Below, piece by piece: positions 9,941 to 20,178 of a DNA stretch of 64,000 nucleotides. A program made the position numbers and the translations under genes. The notes below the pieces were generated by a model. That model had not been told where the DNA came from and ran no database searches. It worked only from the letters and a program-made list of their open reading frames with translations. The stretch comes from Gari tellinella (lineage: Eukaryota; Mollusca; Bivalvia; Cardiida; Psammobiidae), in the NCBI GenBank assembly GCA_922989275.2, contig OV277862.1, positions 22,239,543-22,303,542 on the forward strand, read 5' to 3'. Each line of letters begins with the position of its first letter. The first letter of the stretch is position 1.

Positions 9941-11235
9941 TAAGGTGGTGACTAGGGTACGTGACCGTACCTCTAATATTTGAAATTAGCGGTACAGTCA
10001 CGTACCCCTAGCGAGCCCTGTGAGGGTTGACTAGGGGTACGTGAGTCAAAAACACTATATAGTAACACCTTATTTTGTCTGCAGATACGTTAATTAATAT
10101 CGATGCTAATGTTAATAATATTTCATTTCTACCTTATACTCTGAATGTTTAACGCAGAAAAGCAAAGAAACTTCACCATTTCCCCCCCCTATCGGCATTT
10201 TTTTCACGGCAGCGTAAACTACACATATGAATTTAAAGAACGTTCACACATTTATGTATAATATTATCCAATACTAGCTTTGTTTAGAATAAGTGCACTG
10301 TTTAATAGCAATCCATTGTCAAACGTGTTTTTCAAGGCTGCCATTTCTCCGGATTTTTCCTAAATCTTCGGATTTTTTTCTAGTAAGTGGTAGCTTAAAG
10401 CAGGCTGAAAGTAAAGCAGAATGCGCCTTAAGGCGCATTCTGCTTTACTTTCAGCTTGCTTTAAGCAGCCACGTGTCAACAAAACTAGAAACAGGCGATG
10501 GGGAAAAGGTATGATTCGTAAAATCGCACTTGAAAAATGCAAATTTGGAAGTCTTAGGATTTTTTATGTCAAATTATGGCAGCCCTGGTTTTTCGAGTTG
10601 AGTTTTGCAACAGGTCTGTCATTAACCAGCAAACTTACATGTATCGATATTTGATGAGAGCCGAAGCTCCGCTATAGTTTCTATATTCTTAGATATACCA
10701 CTATATATTCAATGCTAAGTAAGGAAGATAGATCTACAACAGCAGTAATTTCAAACAAGCTTATTATATAATTAAGTTACCTTTGAATCAAATCTATAAG
10801 TAAAAATCTTAACATTTCCATAGTCACGGATTTCAAATCGGTAATCTGACGATAATGAACACCCTATATGCGGAATACATCTATTCTCATCGCTGCTGTG
10901 AAAACAAGTTGGGTGGAGAATGTTTGTCGAAGTATCTTTGTTTTTTGCAATTAAATATCCATAAGATAAGGCAGAATTGAGAGCTTATTAATATAAGCAT
11001 CAATAAAACCTATCTGCAGGCAAATAATGTGTTGCTTCATAGATTAAATGACTCACGTGCCTCTAGTCAACCCTCACATGACTCGCTAGGGGTACGTGGC
11101 GTACATCTAATTTCAAATATTAGAGGTACGGTCACGTACCTTGTTATGTATGCATATACCAATGTTCCTAGCATAATAATCTCTTAGTGGTCACAACGGT
11201 GTTACTTATGTAACATACCCCTAGTCACTACCTTT
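9941..11235. mobile_element. Foldback-type element with long degenerate terminal inverted repeats
   Basis: The left end reads TAAGGTGGTGACTAGGGTAC, then GTACCTCTAATATTTGAAAT. The right end (11040-11235) carries the inverse, finishing CCCTAGTCACTACCTT. Homology continues inward at least to about 10165 and 10915 (shared TCTGCAGATA and GCAAAG motifs), so each arm is 200-300 bp. The interior has no transposase-like frame and hosts the palindrome at 10393-10466. The family was not identified. Confidence 0.7.
10393..10466. mobile_element. Palindrome core of the TTAACCC-type MITE
   Basis: GCTTAAAGCAGGCTGAAAGT and its near-perfect complement form a stem of about 35 bp centred on GCGCCTTAAGGCGC. The same core occurs inside larger copies at 15041-15292 and 41756-41966. 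The downstream ACTAGAAACAGGC segment is shared by all three. Confidence 0.75.
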
Positions 11236-11359
11236 CCGTAACGGTTTGGGAGTTCGGGATCGGGTTCGTCGGTAGGTTTTGTTTGAAACCCCTTCGAAAG
11301 GGACCTCATTCTTCTTCTTTTTGTACACTGTCTACAGTCTACACCATCGCCCCGGTCGC

Positions 11360-12154
11360 AGCGATGAAGGACGCATTCTTCCAGAGATCCTCCTTCTTTC
11401 CATATATAGCTTCTCTTCAAGGGTGACAAGGACTGGCCACATCTTTCTTCTTAATTGTTCAAACAGAGGACGGCGCTGAAGTATGTGCTCTGAACATTGT
11501 TTGCTCAGTCAGACCACATGAGCAGTATGTTTATGGTGTTTGGGACAGCTTCAATTTTGCAAACATGTTGAATAGGATGACTTGTTCTTTCCTGTCGAGA
11601 GTGAGGTAGTCATCCTTTTTGTGTTTGAGTTTTGTTATCGTCTTTATCAGGGTCACACTTTCTTCATGGGTCATATCATTAAACGGTTGTTCACTTTTAG
11701 CACCTTTAGCCAACTTATCAGTCTTCTCATTTGCGTAAATGTCACAATGTGCAGGTATCATACAGGCGTCTGAAGCAATTGGAGAGTCAGATGAAGACTG
11801 CTCACAGGTTGTGATTATGACAGACGCTCCTCTCAGTACTCCAAGCTCTCGACAAAGCCAAACTACTTCCCCTTGCTAGAGAGCTATATTAACTATGCAT
11901 GTGTCATTTCAATAGATACGGCCTCCATTTCTGCTTAATGTAATTGGTACAGTGGCACTGTGTTTGCCTGTTGGAACGCTCACTTTTACTGTTTTCCCAC
12001 TGGTGTGCATTATCATGAACGTATACAGAGACAGATGAAAATCCCTGCACCTCCCATCTTGTGTTGCATCATTTGCAGAGTCATCTGTATATACATGAGA
12101 ATTGTTCTCAAGCATTTGATTGGTCAGATTTGAGCCTAGGCTAAAATCTGACAA
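11360..12154 (-). pseudogene. LINE RNase H domain and C-terminus
   Basis: SHVYTDDSANDATQDG carries the first RNase H Asp in an altered YTDGS motif. PAHCDIYANEKTDKLAKGA is the last RNase H motif (its usual form has a Gly after His-Cys), with the His and Asp/Glu pattern retained. In LINEs this domain degrades the RNA template strand. Several frames are needed: one piece spans 12154-11909 and another 11761-11531. The remaining C-terminus (LEEKLYMERRR) reads down to about 11360. Stops and frameshifts make it inactive. A 68-bp inverted duplication (12104-12171) lies at its N-terminal edge. Confidence 0.75.
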
Positions 12155-12171
12155 ATCAAATGCTTGAGAAC
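12104..12171. repeat. 68-bp inverted duplication
   Basis: GTTCTCAAGCATTTGATTGG at 12104 is repeated in inverse orientation at 12152-12171 around a 12-bp centre containing GCCTAGGC. It lies inside the RNase H LINE, so it is probably a local inverted duplication made during or after insertion. Confidence 0.7.
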
Positions 12172-12925
12172 AAACTCAGACGCTTTATAAGCACTGGGCC
12201 ATGTCTCTACTGGGTAGTCTTCGTGGATCATGGCTTCTGTCAGGGACATTTTCATGATTTTATCTGCCACACCAGCCTGAAGGCATGGTACTGTTGTGCG
12301 TATTCTAATGTGTGACAGGTCATATTTCCTTAATTCCAGTGGCTTGCACTCTTCCAGAGAAGTAGTTGATGGTCCAAGTTTCCCTTCACTAGTTCTGGTC
12401 AGCTTCTTGGATTTATGTACAAAGCTTCCTTTTTTGAGAGATTCTTGGTAAGACTCTCCAGTCTGGCTTTCATCGGGTGATCTAACAAGAACTGATACCT
12501 GCTAGATTGATTGAGTGCTTTGGTCACTCTCCTTTAAGTGAGTGCATGGCGGAATAGCAGTGACGTCTTCCATGGCTTTTTATCGGGGTTGACCTCATTG
12601 CTCCTGTAACACGTCTTAGGGCCTGGTTCTGAATTTTATCTAGGCTATGCTGATTCGTCTTTGAAGTGGTCATCCATGCTGTGGCGCCGTATTCAAAGTG
12701 GGGTCTGATTGTGCCCAGGTATACTGTTTTAGTTATATTCTCATTTGCTCCCCGATTGGTACCAATCAGCTTACGGAGTAGAGCTAGCTTTTTTCGAGAT
12801 TTTCCTTCAGCTTTAGCTAGATGATACTTCTATGTAAGTCTTTTTTCAAAAGTTATGCCTCAGAATGTTGGTTCTTCCACTTTATTCAAAGGAATGTTAT
12901 TAATCATAAGTGTATTCCTTGGGAA
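12172..12925 (-). pseudogene. LINE RT thumb/connection region
   Basis: Minus-strand translation from about 12925 gives NNIPLNKVEEPTF, then GITFEKRLT and LAKAEGKSRKKLALLRKLI. YLGTIRPHFEYGATAWM and LDKIQNQALRRVTGAMRSTP follow. These are the standard motifs after the RT palm in I/Jockey-type LINEs. In-frame stops occur, for example after PTF and after the LGITF-like segment. Confidence 0.75.
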
Positions 12926-12929
12926 TCCA

Positions 12930-14295
12930 GAAGAGACTACAAACCATATTGGACTAGTGAACTTGAGAGTCAGCAGAAACAGATATCAGAGGCCAGACGG
13001 GAGACCGGAACGAATTTTTCCCAAGAAAACGACATCGAACTTCAACATGAAAGTGCGAAATTCCTTAGAGACAAGATCCAGGCCAAAAGACAAAGTTGGA
13101 AAGAAAAAACAGCATCTATCAACCTGGAAACGGATAGCACAAAACTATGGCGGCCCACAAACCAAATGAATGATAATAGAGGAGGCAACAGAAGTGCAAC
13201 AACTCTGGTAGAAAATGACACTTTGTTTGTAGATAGACAGGCAGCAAACATACTCGCTGACAACTATGAAGACATCAGCAACATCTCTATCAACAGAGAA
13301 CGACAGAGAGAAGTGAGAAGAGAAGAAAGTAAAATAAGACCCAAGAAGTCAGGGGAAGATGTGATGGAGAAGGAACTCAAGCTGACCGAACTACTAACCG
13401 CCCTAAAACAGCTGAAGGCCAAGAAGTCTCCAGGACCTTATGGCATCACAAAGGAGATGCTGACCCACCTTGGTTGTTTAGCAATGAACACTCTCCTACA
13501 AATCTACAAGCTCAGTTGGAAATAAGGTAAACTCCGACAAACTTTGAGAGAGGCGAATATAATGCATTTTCCAAAGAGAGGAAGGGATCGAAAGAAAGCA
13601 CCAAGCTATCGCCCATCAGTATCATCAGCACAATTGGGAAAACCACGGAGTGCATTGTAAATCAGCGGATAAAGTGGTACATGTATCTGGAAACAAATAA
13701 ATTTCTAGCCAGTCAGCAAGCTGGCTTCAGGAAATTCCGTTCAACAGAAGACCAGACAACACACCTGGCTAAGGAGGTAGAAGATGCATTCCAAGAGAAG
13801 AAAATTACTCTTGTTACTTGGATTGATATCTAGAGAGCTTTTGACAAAGTATGGACTGATGGCCTCCTAGTAAAACTCCAACGAAGTGGGATTGGAGGAA
13901 CAATGTACAAATGTGTCAAATCATACTTGTTTAACAGGAGAGCAAGTGTCAGTGTTGAGCAAATAGAGACATGTCGTCCCACAAGGAAATGTGTTATCAC
14001 CTACTCTCTTTCTCATTTTTCATAAGTGACTTAGTGATTTACTTACCAAGAGGAGTAAAAGCTGCCCTCTATGCAGATGATTTTGTGCTCTGGTGAACAG
14101 AGGAATATGCCACAACTGCCACCCTCAGGATGCAAGAAGCTGCAGACAAGCTATCTGCATGGACAGATGAATGGTCAGTAAAGGTGAATACTGAGAAATC
14201 ATGTACCACACTGTTCACACTGTCACAAAAGCAAAAGGCTGGTACCTTCAAGATCAAGATCAGAAAAGGACCTCCAATAACAAGCATCTGCCATG
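12930..14295 (+). pseudogene. LINE linker and RT palm, inverted segment
   Basis: The plus strand codes DYKPYWTSELESQQKQ, a long charged linker, then LKAKKSPGPYGITKEML (start of RT) in one frame up to 13525. Further RT motifs follow in broken frames: KRGRDRKKAPSYRP, an FRKF-like QAGF segment, RAFDKVWTDGLLVKLQ (first catalytic Asp; an in-frame TAG replaces the residue just upstream at about 13832) and LYADDFVLW near 14073. An in-frame TGA follows the W of LYADDFVLW. The segment ends near 14295 at KIKIRKGPP, the position at which the minus-strand portion resumes. Confidence 0.75.
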
Positions 14296-14300
14296 GTCAA

Positions 14301-14640
14301 TGAAAAATTGTCGATATTTAACTAATACGCCTATTACATGTACTTGAATATAACACAGGTGTTTTCGCTCCTATCTACCTCCCTCTGCAACCATACAGAA
14401 AGACTATTGGTCAAAATAATCTCAATCATGTCAAAATATTGTCAAAATACCATAAAAACATTTAATTTAAGCAGGAACGTATCTGTTATATACGTCCCTG
14501 ATTTAAATGAGCTGATTTTTTCAACCCAATGTAATATATATTTGATGTAATCTCAATGTAAAATGTTTCTTTTATATTTATAGCAAGTGAGCATTCTTCA
14601 TAATTTAACACCATATGAATCAGTATATTTCATGGTATTT
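14301..14640. other. Unassigned AT-rich sequence with a short hairpin
   Basis: A small inverted repeat around TTTAAGCAGGAACGTAT / ATACGTCCCTGATTTAAA lies at about 14461-14508. No gene was recognised. Confidence 0.4.
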
Positions 14641-14750
14641 CATCCTACAGTGCCCCTCTCTTCAACGACACACAGTGGGAGACAAAGATTGTAAGTGTTG
14701 TTCGGAAGGAGTTGTTATAGGGAGGAAACATTAAGACTTGGCTTAAATTT

Positions 14751-14810
14751 GCAAACAGCTTGAAATTCAGATCAGACGCGGCGTCTGATCTGGAATCAAG
14801 CTGTTTGTCA
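14751..14810. mobile_element. Short palindromic MITE, copy 2
   Basis: GCAAACAGCTTGAAATTCAG to CTGGAATCAAGCTGTTTGT with the self-complementary centre ATCAGACGCGGCGTCTGAT. Same family as 4741-4810. Confidence 0.75.
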
Positions 14811-14892
14811 CCCGTCATTATATCTCTTGTCAAAATGTCCACTAATATGTTACTTTGAGAAAACGACAATTTAAAGTAGACTATACTGCAGC

Positions 14893-15042
14893 AGTGAAAG
14901 GGTTAGACATTATTGTCTTGTTTGGGGGGTCAGCGGCAAGAATTGGTGTAAGGAGGGGATCGTTGTTGGGAGTGCCGTTGTATTCAATTCCTAGCTTTCC
15001 ATGTACGGTTCCAAGGCTTCATTATCTAACCCTTTCACTCTT
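14893..15042. repeat. Short inverted repeat, AGTGAAAGGGTTAGA type
   Basis: AGTGAAAGGGTTAGAC (about 14893) and TCTAACCCTTTCACT (about 15026) bracket roughly 115 bp. This may be a small non-autonomous transposon directly beside the TTAACCC-type MITE at 15041. Confidence 0.5.
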
Positions 15043-15292
15043 AACCCTTTCCCCCATAGAAGCGACTTTTAGCGTATTTAATTTATTCCTCCACTGAAGA
15101 AAATAGTTCCAGTTTATACCCTCATGAACAATTACTATTACAACTATTTTATATAGCCTAGCATATTTTAGCTTAAAGCAGGCTGAAAGTAAAGCAGAAT
15201 GTGCCTTAAGGCACATTCTGCCTTACTTTCAACCTGCTTTAAGTGGTCACCTGTCTTAAAAACTAGAAACAAGCTATGAGGTAAAGGGTTAA
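15041..15292. mobile_element. TTAACCC-type MITE, full copy
   Basis: Starts TTAACCCTTTCCCCCATAGA and ends GAGGTAAAGGGTTAA, so the ends are inverted repeats. The interior holds the palindrome (15172-15243) with core GTGCCTTAAGGCAC. Length is about 252 bp. A second near-complete copy is at 41756-41966. Confidence 0.8.
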
Positions 15293-15312
15293 TGACGCCT
15301 TAAAGCGCCTTT

Positions 15313-15380
15313 GCAAACAGTTTGGGTTTTGATCAGACGTCGCGTAACGCGGCGTCTGATCAGGACCCAAAATGTTCGTG
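15313..15380. mobile_element. Short palindromic MITE, copy 3
   Basis: GCAAACAGTTTGGGTTTTGA ... GATCAGGACCCAAAATGTTC around GACGTCGCGTAACGCGGCGT. It lies 20 bp downstream of the TTAACCC-type MITE. Confidence 0.75.
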
Positions 15381-15880
15381 ACACTCGTTTCGAAATTTCG
15401 TCAGTCATATTGCCTTAAATCTGACTTTGAAACGTGTCATGCAGACAACAATACTGAAGCAGACGACATAAAAGCGGCGGTGGGGTAAAACTCTCCCGAA
15501 TAATTTGATAATGAATGGGTTAAGAGCTATATTTGACATATGGAAACACTTTGCCAGAAAATGGTTGCAAAAGAAACTGGTGGAAAAGGTCTTCTTGCTC
15601 TTTGAACAAGATCGTCAAATGTGTAGGCTCTGATTAGACATGATATATAATGCATAATTATCTGGGAGTCTGGGTTTACACATTTTTTGACGTAGAACTT
15701 TACTCCCAAGTCCGAGTTTTTTTGTCCTACACTCAGATTACACAGGTGTAATTTTTATGTCATGCATGTTCTGAAAATAAAAGACAATTAAATCACCAGA
15801 ATAACTTTTTATTACCTATAATAAATCCTCCCAAAATAGGCAATCTTTCACTTTTCAACATCTAAAAAATGATATTTGAT
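15381..15880. other. Unassigned sequence
   Basis: No gene, RNA or repeat was recognised in this interval. Confidence 0.35.
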
Positions 15881-15889
15881 CTGTTTGTT

Positions 15890-16080
15890 AACTAAGATAT
15901 AATAAATTTATAACAGTGTTTTATCGTGCAATTGAACACGGGTAAAAGTTGAGATGCGTAGAAATTTAATCACGAGGCCGTATACCGAGTGATATAAGTA
16001 CATGTACAAGCATCTCAACGACTACCCGTGTTCGATTGCACGATCAAACACTGGTATGAATTTATTATTTCGATTCTAAC
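15890..16080. mobile_element. Palindromic MITE with GTGTTTTATCGTGCAAT arms
   Basis: The left arm (15902-15961) contains GTGTTTTATCGTGCAATTGA and GTTGAGATGCGTAG. The right arm (16010-16070) carries the inverse (CATCTCAACGACTACCCGTG, GATTGCACGATCAAACACTG). The arms are about 60 bp with a 48-bp loop. A second copy, split by insertions, has its left arm at 16214-16273 and right arm at 16879-16940. Confidence 0.75.
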
Positions 16081-16339
16081 ACTTCAATTTACCAAAATTT
16101 GCACCGACGCACCGGCGCTTCGTTTCTTGGCGTATGCATTTCCGAAGCCATATTACGCCAGTAACGTCACATTTTAGCAGTTACAGCGCGTGCGTGTTTT
16201 ATTTAAGAAATAATAAATTCATACCAGTGTTTTATCGTGCAATCGAACACTAGTAGAAGTTGAGATGCGTAGTAATTTAATCGCGAGGTCTATAGGCCGA
16301 GTGGTTAATTTACAATTCTAACATGACACGCGTCTTCAT

Positions 16340-16665
16340 CACTATAAAAATAGAACAAGCTCATCGTGGTATACCTGAGACGTTTTACAACGCTCTTCTC
16401 TACCCCGCCCCTCCCGCGGTTAGATGACGTGACGTGTTACGTAAAGACTATCTACTTTTAACCAGTCATGTTACTGTTATTTCCCAAGTTTTCGGTCTTG
16501 TCTCATGTTGTGTTTGTTCTATGTCAGATGGTGGGTCGGTAAAAGTGTATTGTGTGTGCGAATTCTCTGCTGTACATAAATTTGCTGTTGGGTGTTAGAT
16601 TCTTATAAAAGCCGCGGGGAAAGTTATTGGGTCGAAAAACTGCATCCGCTGAGGAAATAAGTAAG
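16340..16665 (+). repeat. Repeat shared with 59490-60080
   Basis: The segment from AAAATAGAACAAGCTCATCG to CCGCTGAGGAAATAAGTA recurs at 59500-60080 in the same orientation. The stretch 16433-16665 is close to identical to 59846-60078. It contains TATA-like ACTATAAAAATAG and TCTTATAAAAGCCG, so a small promoter-bearing unit is possible, but no ORF is visible. Confidence 0.7.
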
Positions 16666-16740
16666 GAAAATTTAATTTCCTTTCTAATTAATTTCTTTAA
16701 ATCTGGTCATGTTAGAATCGAAATAATCTATGTTCTACCG

Positions 16741-16867
16741 CTGTGAAACCGTTTTTTACAACGACTGGTCGTTGTGATGCGCAGGAATCGACCACTCAGG
16801 CCTTCGGCCTTCGTAGCCAATTCCTGCGCATTGCAACTCCCAACCGTTGTAAAATACCGTTTCACAG
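16741..16867. mobile_element. Long-stem hairpin element
   Basis: TGTGAAACCGTTTTTTACAA at the left pairs with the right end (GTTGTAAAATACCGTTTCAC). GCGCAGGAAT pairs with ATTCCTGCGC and the centre is AGGCCTTCGGCCT. It is likely a MITE; a structural RNA is possible but unsupported. Confidence 0.7.
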
Positions 16868-17021
16868 ATTATTTCTTAAGCATCTCAACGACTACCCGTG
16901 TTCGATTGCAAGATAAAACACTGGTATTAATTTATTATTTCGATACTAACACATAATTTAACCTTTATTTGCGCCGAAACAACGGCGCTACAGTTCTTGG
17001 CGTACGCATTTTCGAAGCCAT

Positions 17022-17501
17022 ATGACCAGTGTGAACATACCACGTGGTATGTGACGTCATTTTTCGGTACCACTGGCAGCCAAAATGACAACATTTGGCC
17101 TCGACTCAACATTTGAAACAACTGTAAGTATTTTATTTTCCAGCCGATTTTAACGAAACATAGCCTATGCTATGGGGAAAATTTTGTTCTTTACAAGGGT
17201 GTTAATGGATTTATCAACAAATTTATACCTTTTGCCTGAAACCTAGACAACTGTCCTGAAAAGGTAAAAAACACAGTGCGACCATGGCAAACCATTCCTA
17301 AATATTGCCGAGAAATGAATTTAACCATTTGCTACTGTATGGTATTGCTAACCGGAGGTTCCGACAATTATGTAGTATTACATAGGTAAAATATATACAC
17401 GAATAACATCCTCTGAACAAATAAAAGTAGTAGGTCAAAATGCGACCACGGCAATCCATATAATATATGATATCACGGCAAGCCATATTATGGGAAACAA
17501 T
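17022..17501 (+). mobile_element. Left outer arm of a 3.3-kb palindromic element, before the LTR insertion
   Basis: Its reverse complement matches 50806-50909 and then 59001-59373: the ATGGGGAAAATTTTGTTCTT, CTAACCGGAGGTTCCG and ACACGAATAACATCCTCTGA segments are found in inverse orientation there. The arm stops at the CAAT target (17498-17501) where the LTR element begins and resumes at 48454. The element family is unknown. Confidence 0.8.
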
Positions 17502-18054
17502 TGTTGACCAGGTTTCCTTGTAGCATACAACGTCATTTCTGTCCATGTAGATCTACCGTGAAACCCGTCTATGTATGCGTGAGAGAGAGTTGTAAGACAG
17601 GTTCTGAGAGAGGGTGTTGTCACTTTGCACGTGCACTTAATTTCCCATCATCCCATCTTCCCGCTTTAACAGCCACGTAATTAATTTACCGCGCTAACCC
17701 GGCACTCATATTTTAGATGTCTTGATGTCAACACCTACATTAGTCTTACTGTAGAGTCAACATTATTAGCATTGCTGCTCACAGCAACTATTTACTATTA
17801 AATTTATTTAATGTGCCATAGCCTTGTAAGTTACCAATTATATTTAGAGAAATGTTTATTACGGCTGTTACTATTTAGCTTGTTTAACAAGCGACGGAAA
17901 TCGTGGAATTACTGTATTGACTTAAATATTAATTGTAATCTTTAGTCTGTGTTATTTATATTATTCCTATTGTTTCAGGCTGTTTTGAATAGAATCAATT
18001 ACAAATTAATTGAACCGGCGGAACGTATTTATCGTTTGTAAAACCCTGGTAACA
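17502..18054 (+). repeat. 5' LTR
   Basis: A 553-bp direct repeat of 47889-48449. Terminal TGTTGACC / GGTAACA. By eye it differs from the 3' LTR by scattered substitutions and a few small indels, so the insertion is not very recent. Confidence 0.85.
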
Positions 18055-18300
18055 ATTGGCGATCTCGGCTTCTAGATTCCATACAGCTGGGCGTGGCACC
18101 TGAGGGTCCAAATCGACGGTAGCCTCCACTGTGTTAACCCAGCGTCCAGGCCTGGCCACTTACAGGAGATAGGGTCGACCCGCTGAAGAATCGACGGCAG
18201 ACCAGTGTGCACTATATTTGTGGCCACTCGCGTGTGTCGGTGATTTTGTTTTCTGGTTTAGAAAGTGTTTTTGACTTAAATGACTCTTTTATAAGAGCCG
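18055..18300 (+). other. Leader of the LTR element
   Basis: Untranslated sequence after the PBS, more GC-rich than its surroundings. Somewhere near its end the nested LINE begins. A GTTTTCTGGTTTAG stretch near 18248 resembles GTTTTCTAGTTTTG near 24195 and could be the LINE target duplication, but this is weak. Confidence 0.4.
18057..18074 (+). promoter_or_regulatory. Primer-binding site of the LTR element
   Basis: TGGCGATCTCGG begins 2 bp after the 5' LTR. TGG at this position is the expected complement of a tRNA 3' CCA end. The priming tRNA was not identified. Confidence 0.55.
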
Positions 18301-18489
18301 TTATAAGCAGATAGCATTTTCTGCGTGTGGAGTGTCAGAGTGAGACTGTCACGTGACGTGACGTCACTCATATACCACGTTTGTTTGTTTGGAGTCGGCT
18401 GGAGGACTGGAACAGTGACTTGTGAGTTATTTTTGTGTTTGTGCCAAAGGAAAGTTTGTGTTTGGAGTATATTTTATAGTGTTTTGAAG

Positions 18490-19397
18490 GTAAGTGCCTC
18501 TGCCTAGTACTGTCATTTTGTTTTATGTATCTTTGAAAAATTATCTTACTGCGGTGTTGTGACCTATTTTCGCAATGCTATAGTGAGGTCACGTGTCAAT
18601 TTTCTGTTCTTGTTATTTTTTGCTTATTTTGCACGGCAGTCGGTAGCTATGTGTTGACTAGGTTATTAAAATAATATCTAGGCTGCGCATATAGCTCTCC
18701 GGTTCTATCTAGTGTCAGATTTTGCGTTTTTCTGGAAATTCATTCTAGCCTCGTTTTGATTCTGTAAACCGGAAGCTGCTTTTCTTGCCGTTTTCTATTT
18801 CCGGAATCCCGAGTTTTGTCTTGTTTATCGTAAGTATGTGTTATTGTTTTGATTTGTGCATTTATTCATTACACTGGTTTCATTTTTCGGAAGCGTATAC
18901 TTTTGAATTACCTTATATTTTCTAGGTTTGCTTTGCTTTTTGAATGACACTCGATAGTTTACTGTGTACGTGTTACTAATTGACAGTATAGGTGCTGGCC
19001 AGAGGTTCTTGCAATTTTGTGTTTTTCTATGTATGTATTTGCTATGATATAAATATTGAAGGGTTTGATTGTTTTGGTCTGTCTATCTGCGTGTCCGTAT
19101 TGAATATATTTGCTATTTTTGGAGCATAGACAGTATTTCATCTGTGGGTATTTAAAATAATATCTATAGATTGCTAGAAGTAAAATACATAGCTTTATAG
19201 ATCTCTACAAATTATAGAGGTTTTATAGATTATATAGATATAATATATAATAGTGTTTTTGTGTATAAAATCTATAAATTGAGTTTTCCCCACCCCTTCA
19301 TTTATCCATCACTTATTCATCACTAACAAATAATCAGAAATACACAGGGAGAGTGCGTGTAAGATTTGCTTGTTTGATTATGTGTTTTGTTTTACAG
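18490..19397 (+). other. Possible intron in the LINE 5' region
   Basis: A consensus donor (TTTTGAAG|GTAAGT, GT at 18490) and an acceptor with a T-rich tract (TTTTGTTTTACAG|G, AG at 19396-19397) bracket 908 bp. The ORF1 frame is open directly after the acceptor, with no ATG until 19465. Splice use is inference. Confidence 0.35.
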
Positions 19398-20154
19398 GGT
19401 ACTTATTGTCTTGACGCCTGACGAGGCTCATCAGTCTCTAACCTCTCCAAGCATAAGTGATGTTATGAACATTCTTCAAACTTTATCAACGAAAATGGAC
19501 AATGTAGAGTCCAAATTAAACAAACTCGATTCTTTGGAGCAGAAGGTGGATACCTTTGAGAAAGAAATAAAGTCTTTGCATGTCTTAGTGCATGATAACA
19601 GAAAACGGACTGACGAAAGTATTTTGAAAGTTGACGAGCGGATCGACATAATTGAGTTCATTACGGCAGAGTATCAATCACGCATAGATCAGTTTGGAAA
19701 GGAAAATGTAGAAATGAAAGACCATTTAACGTATATGAGATCCCAAAGTATGCGCAACAATCTAGTGTTCGGTGGTTTCAAGGAAGAGGCAGGGGAAGAT
19801 CTGGAGACGAAATTCCGATCATTCTTAGTAGAGAGACTGCATTTGGCAAAGAGTTTGGTTGATACTATGAAATTTGAACGTATTCATAGGATTTGTGCTG
19901 AAAGAAGTGCTCAGAATGTGAATCGCAAAATAGTGTGCAAGTTCGCTTTCTTCACAGATCGTGAGTTAGTTAGACACCAAAAGCGTTCTCTTAGCGGTAC
20001 AAACTATTTCCTGCACGAGCAATTTCCGCCTAAAATCGTTGCTAGGCGACGTAAACTGATGCCACAATTGCAGGCTGCCATCAAAGACGGTCAGAAGGCG
20101 TGGCTAGTGTATGATAAACTCTACATTAATGGTAAGCCTGTTAAACGTGACTAG
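19398..20154 (+). CDS. LINE ORF1, L1 ORF1p-like RNA-binding protein
   Basis: The frame is open from the acceptor-like site at 19398; the first in-frame ATG is at 19465 (MNILQTLSTKMDNVESK). Residues 1-90 after this ATG are strongly heptad-patterned (LNKLDSLEQKVDTFEKEIKS), a coiled coil for trimerisation. They are followed by an RRM-like middle (MRNNLVFGGFKEE, FERIHRICAE, IVCKFAFFTDRELV) and a C-terminal domain (FLHEQFPPKIVARRRKLMP, AWLVYDKLYINGK). This is the layout of L1 ORF1p, an RNA chaperone that coats element RNA. The frame is intact to its stop. ORF2 starts 24 bp downstream. Confidence 0.7.
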
Positions 20155-20178
20155 GACCGGCCGGAGAATGGACCTGAA

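Larger units (their letters stand above)
11305..14300 (-). mobile_element. RNase H-bearing LINE with inverted upstream half (twin-priming structure)
   Basis: On the minus strand from about 12925 to 11305 lie the RT thumb, an RNase H domain and a 3' end finishing in AAGAAGAAGAA. From about 12930 to 14300 the linker and RT palm of what appears to be the same element are coded on the plus strand. The junction near 12920 joins the part just after the RT palm to the start of the segment upstream of RT. This is the geometry expected when the 5' portion is inverted during target-primed reverse transcription. RNase H places it in or near the I superfamily. The endonuclease is missing, so the copy is 5'-truncated and dead. 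Confidence 0.75.
16206..17040. mobile_element. Second palindromic MITE, expanded by internal insertions
   Basis: The arms at 16214-16273 and 16879-16940 match the preceding element but are separated by about 600 bp. That interval contains the repeat 16340-16665 and the hairpin 16741-16867. The sequence after each right arm (16060-16190 and 16930-17040, both with GGCGCT...TTCTTGGCGTA) is also shared, so the two MITEs are part of a larger tandem duplication. Confidence 0.6.
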
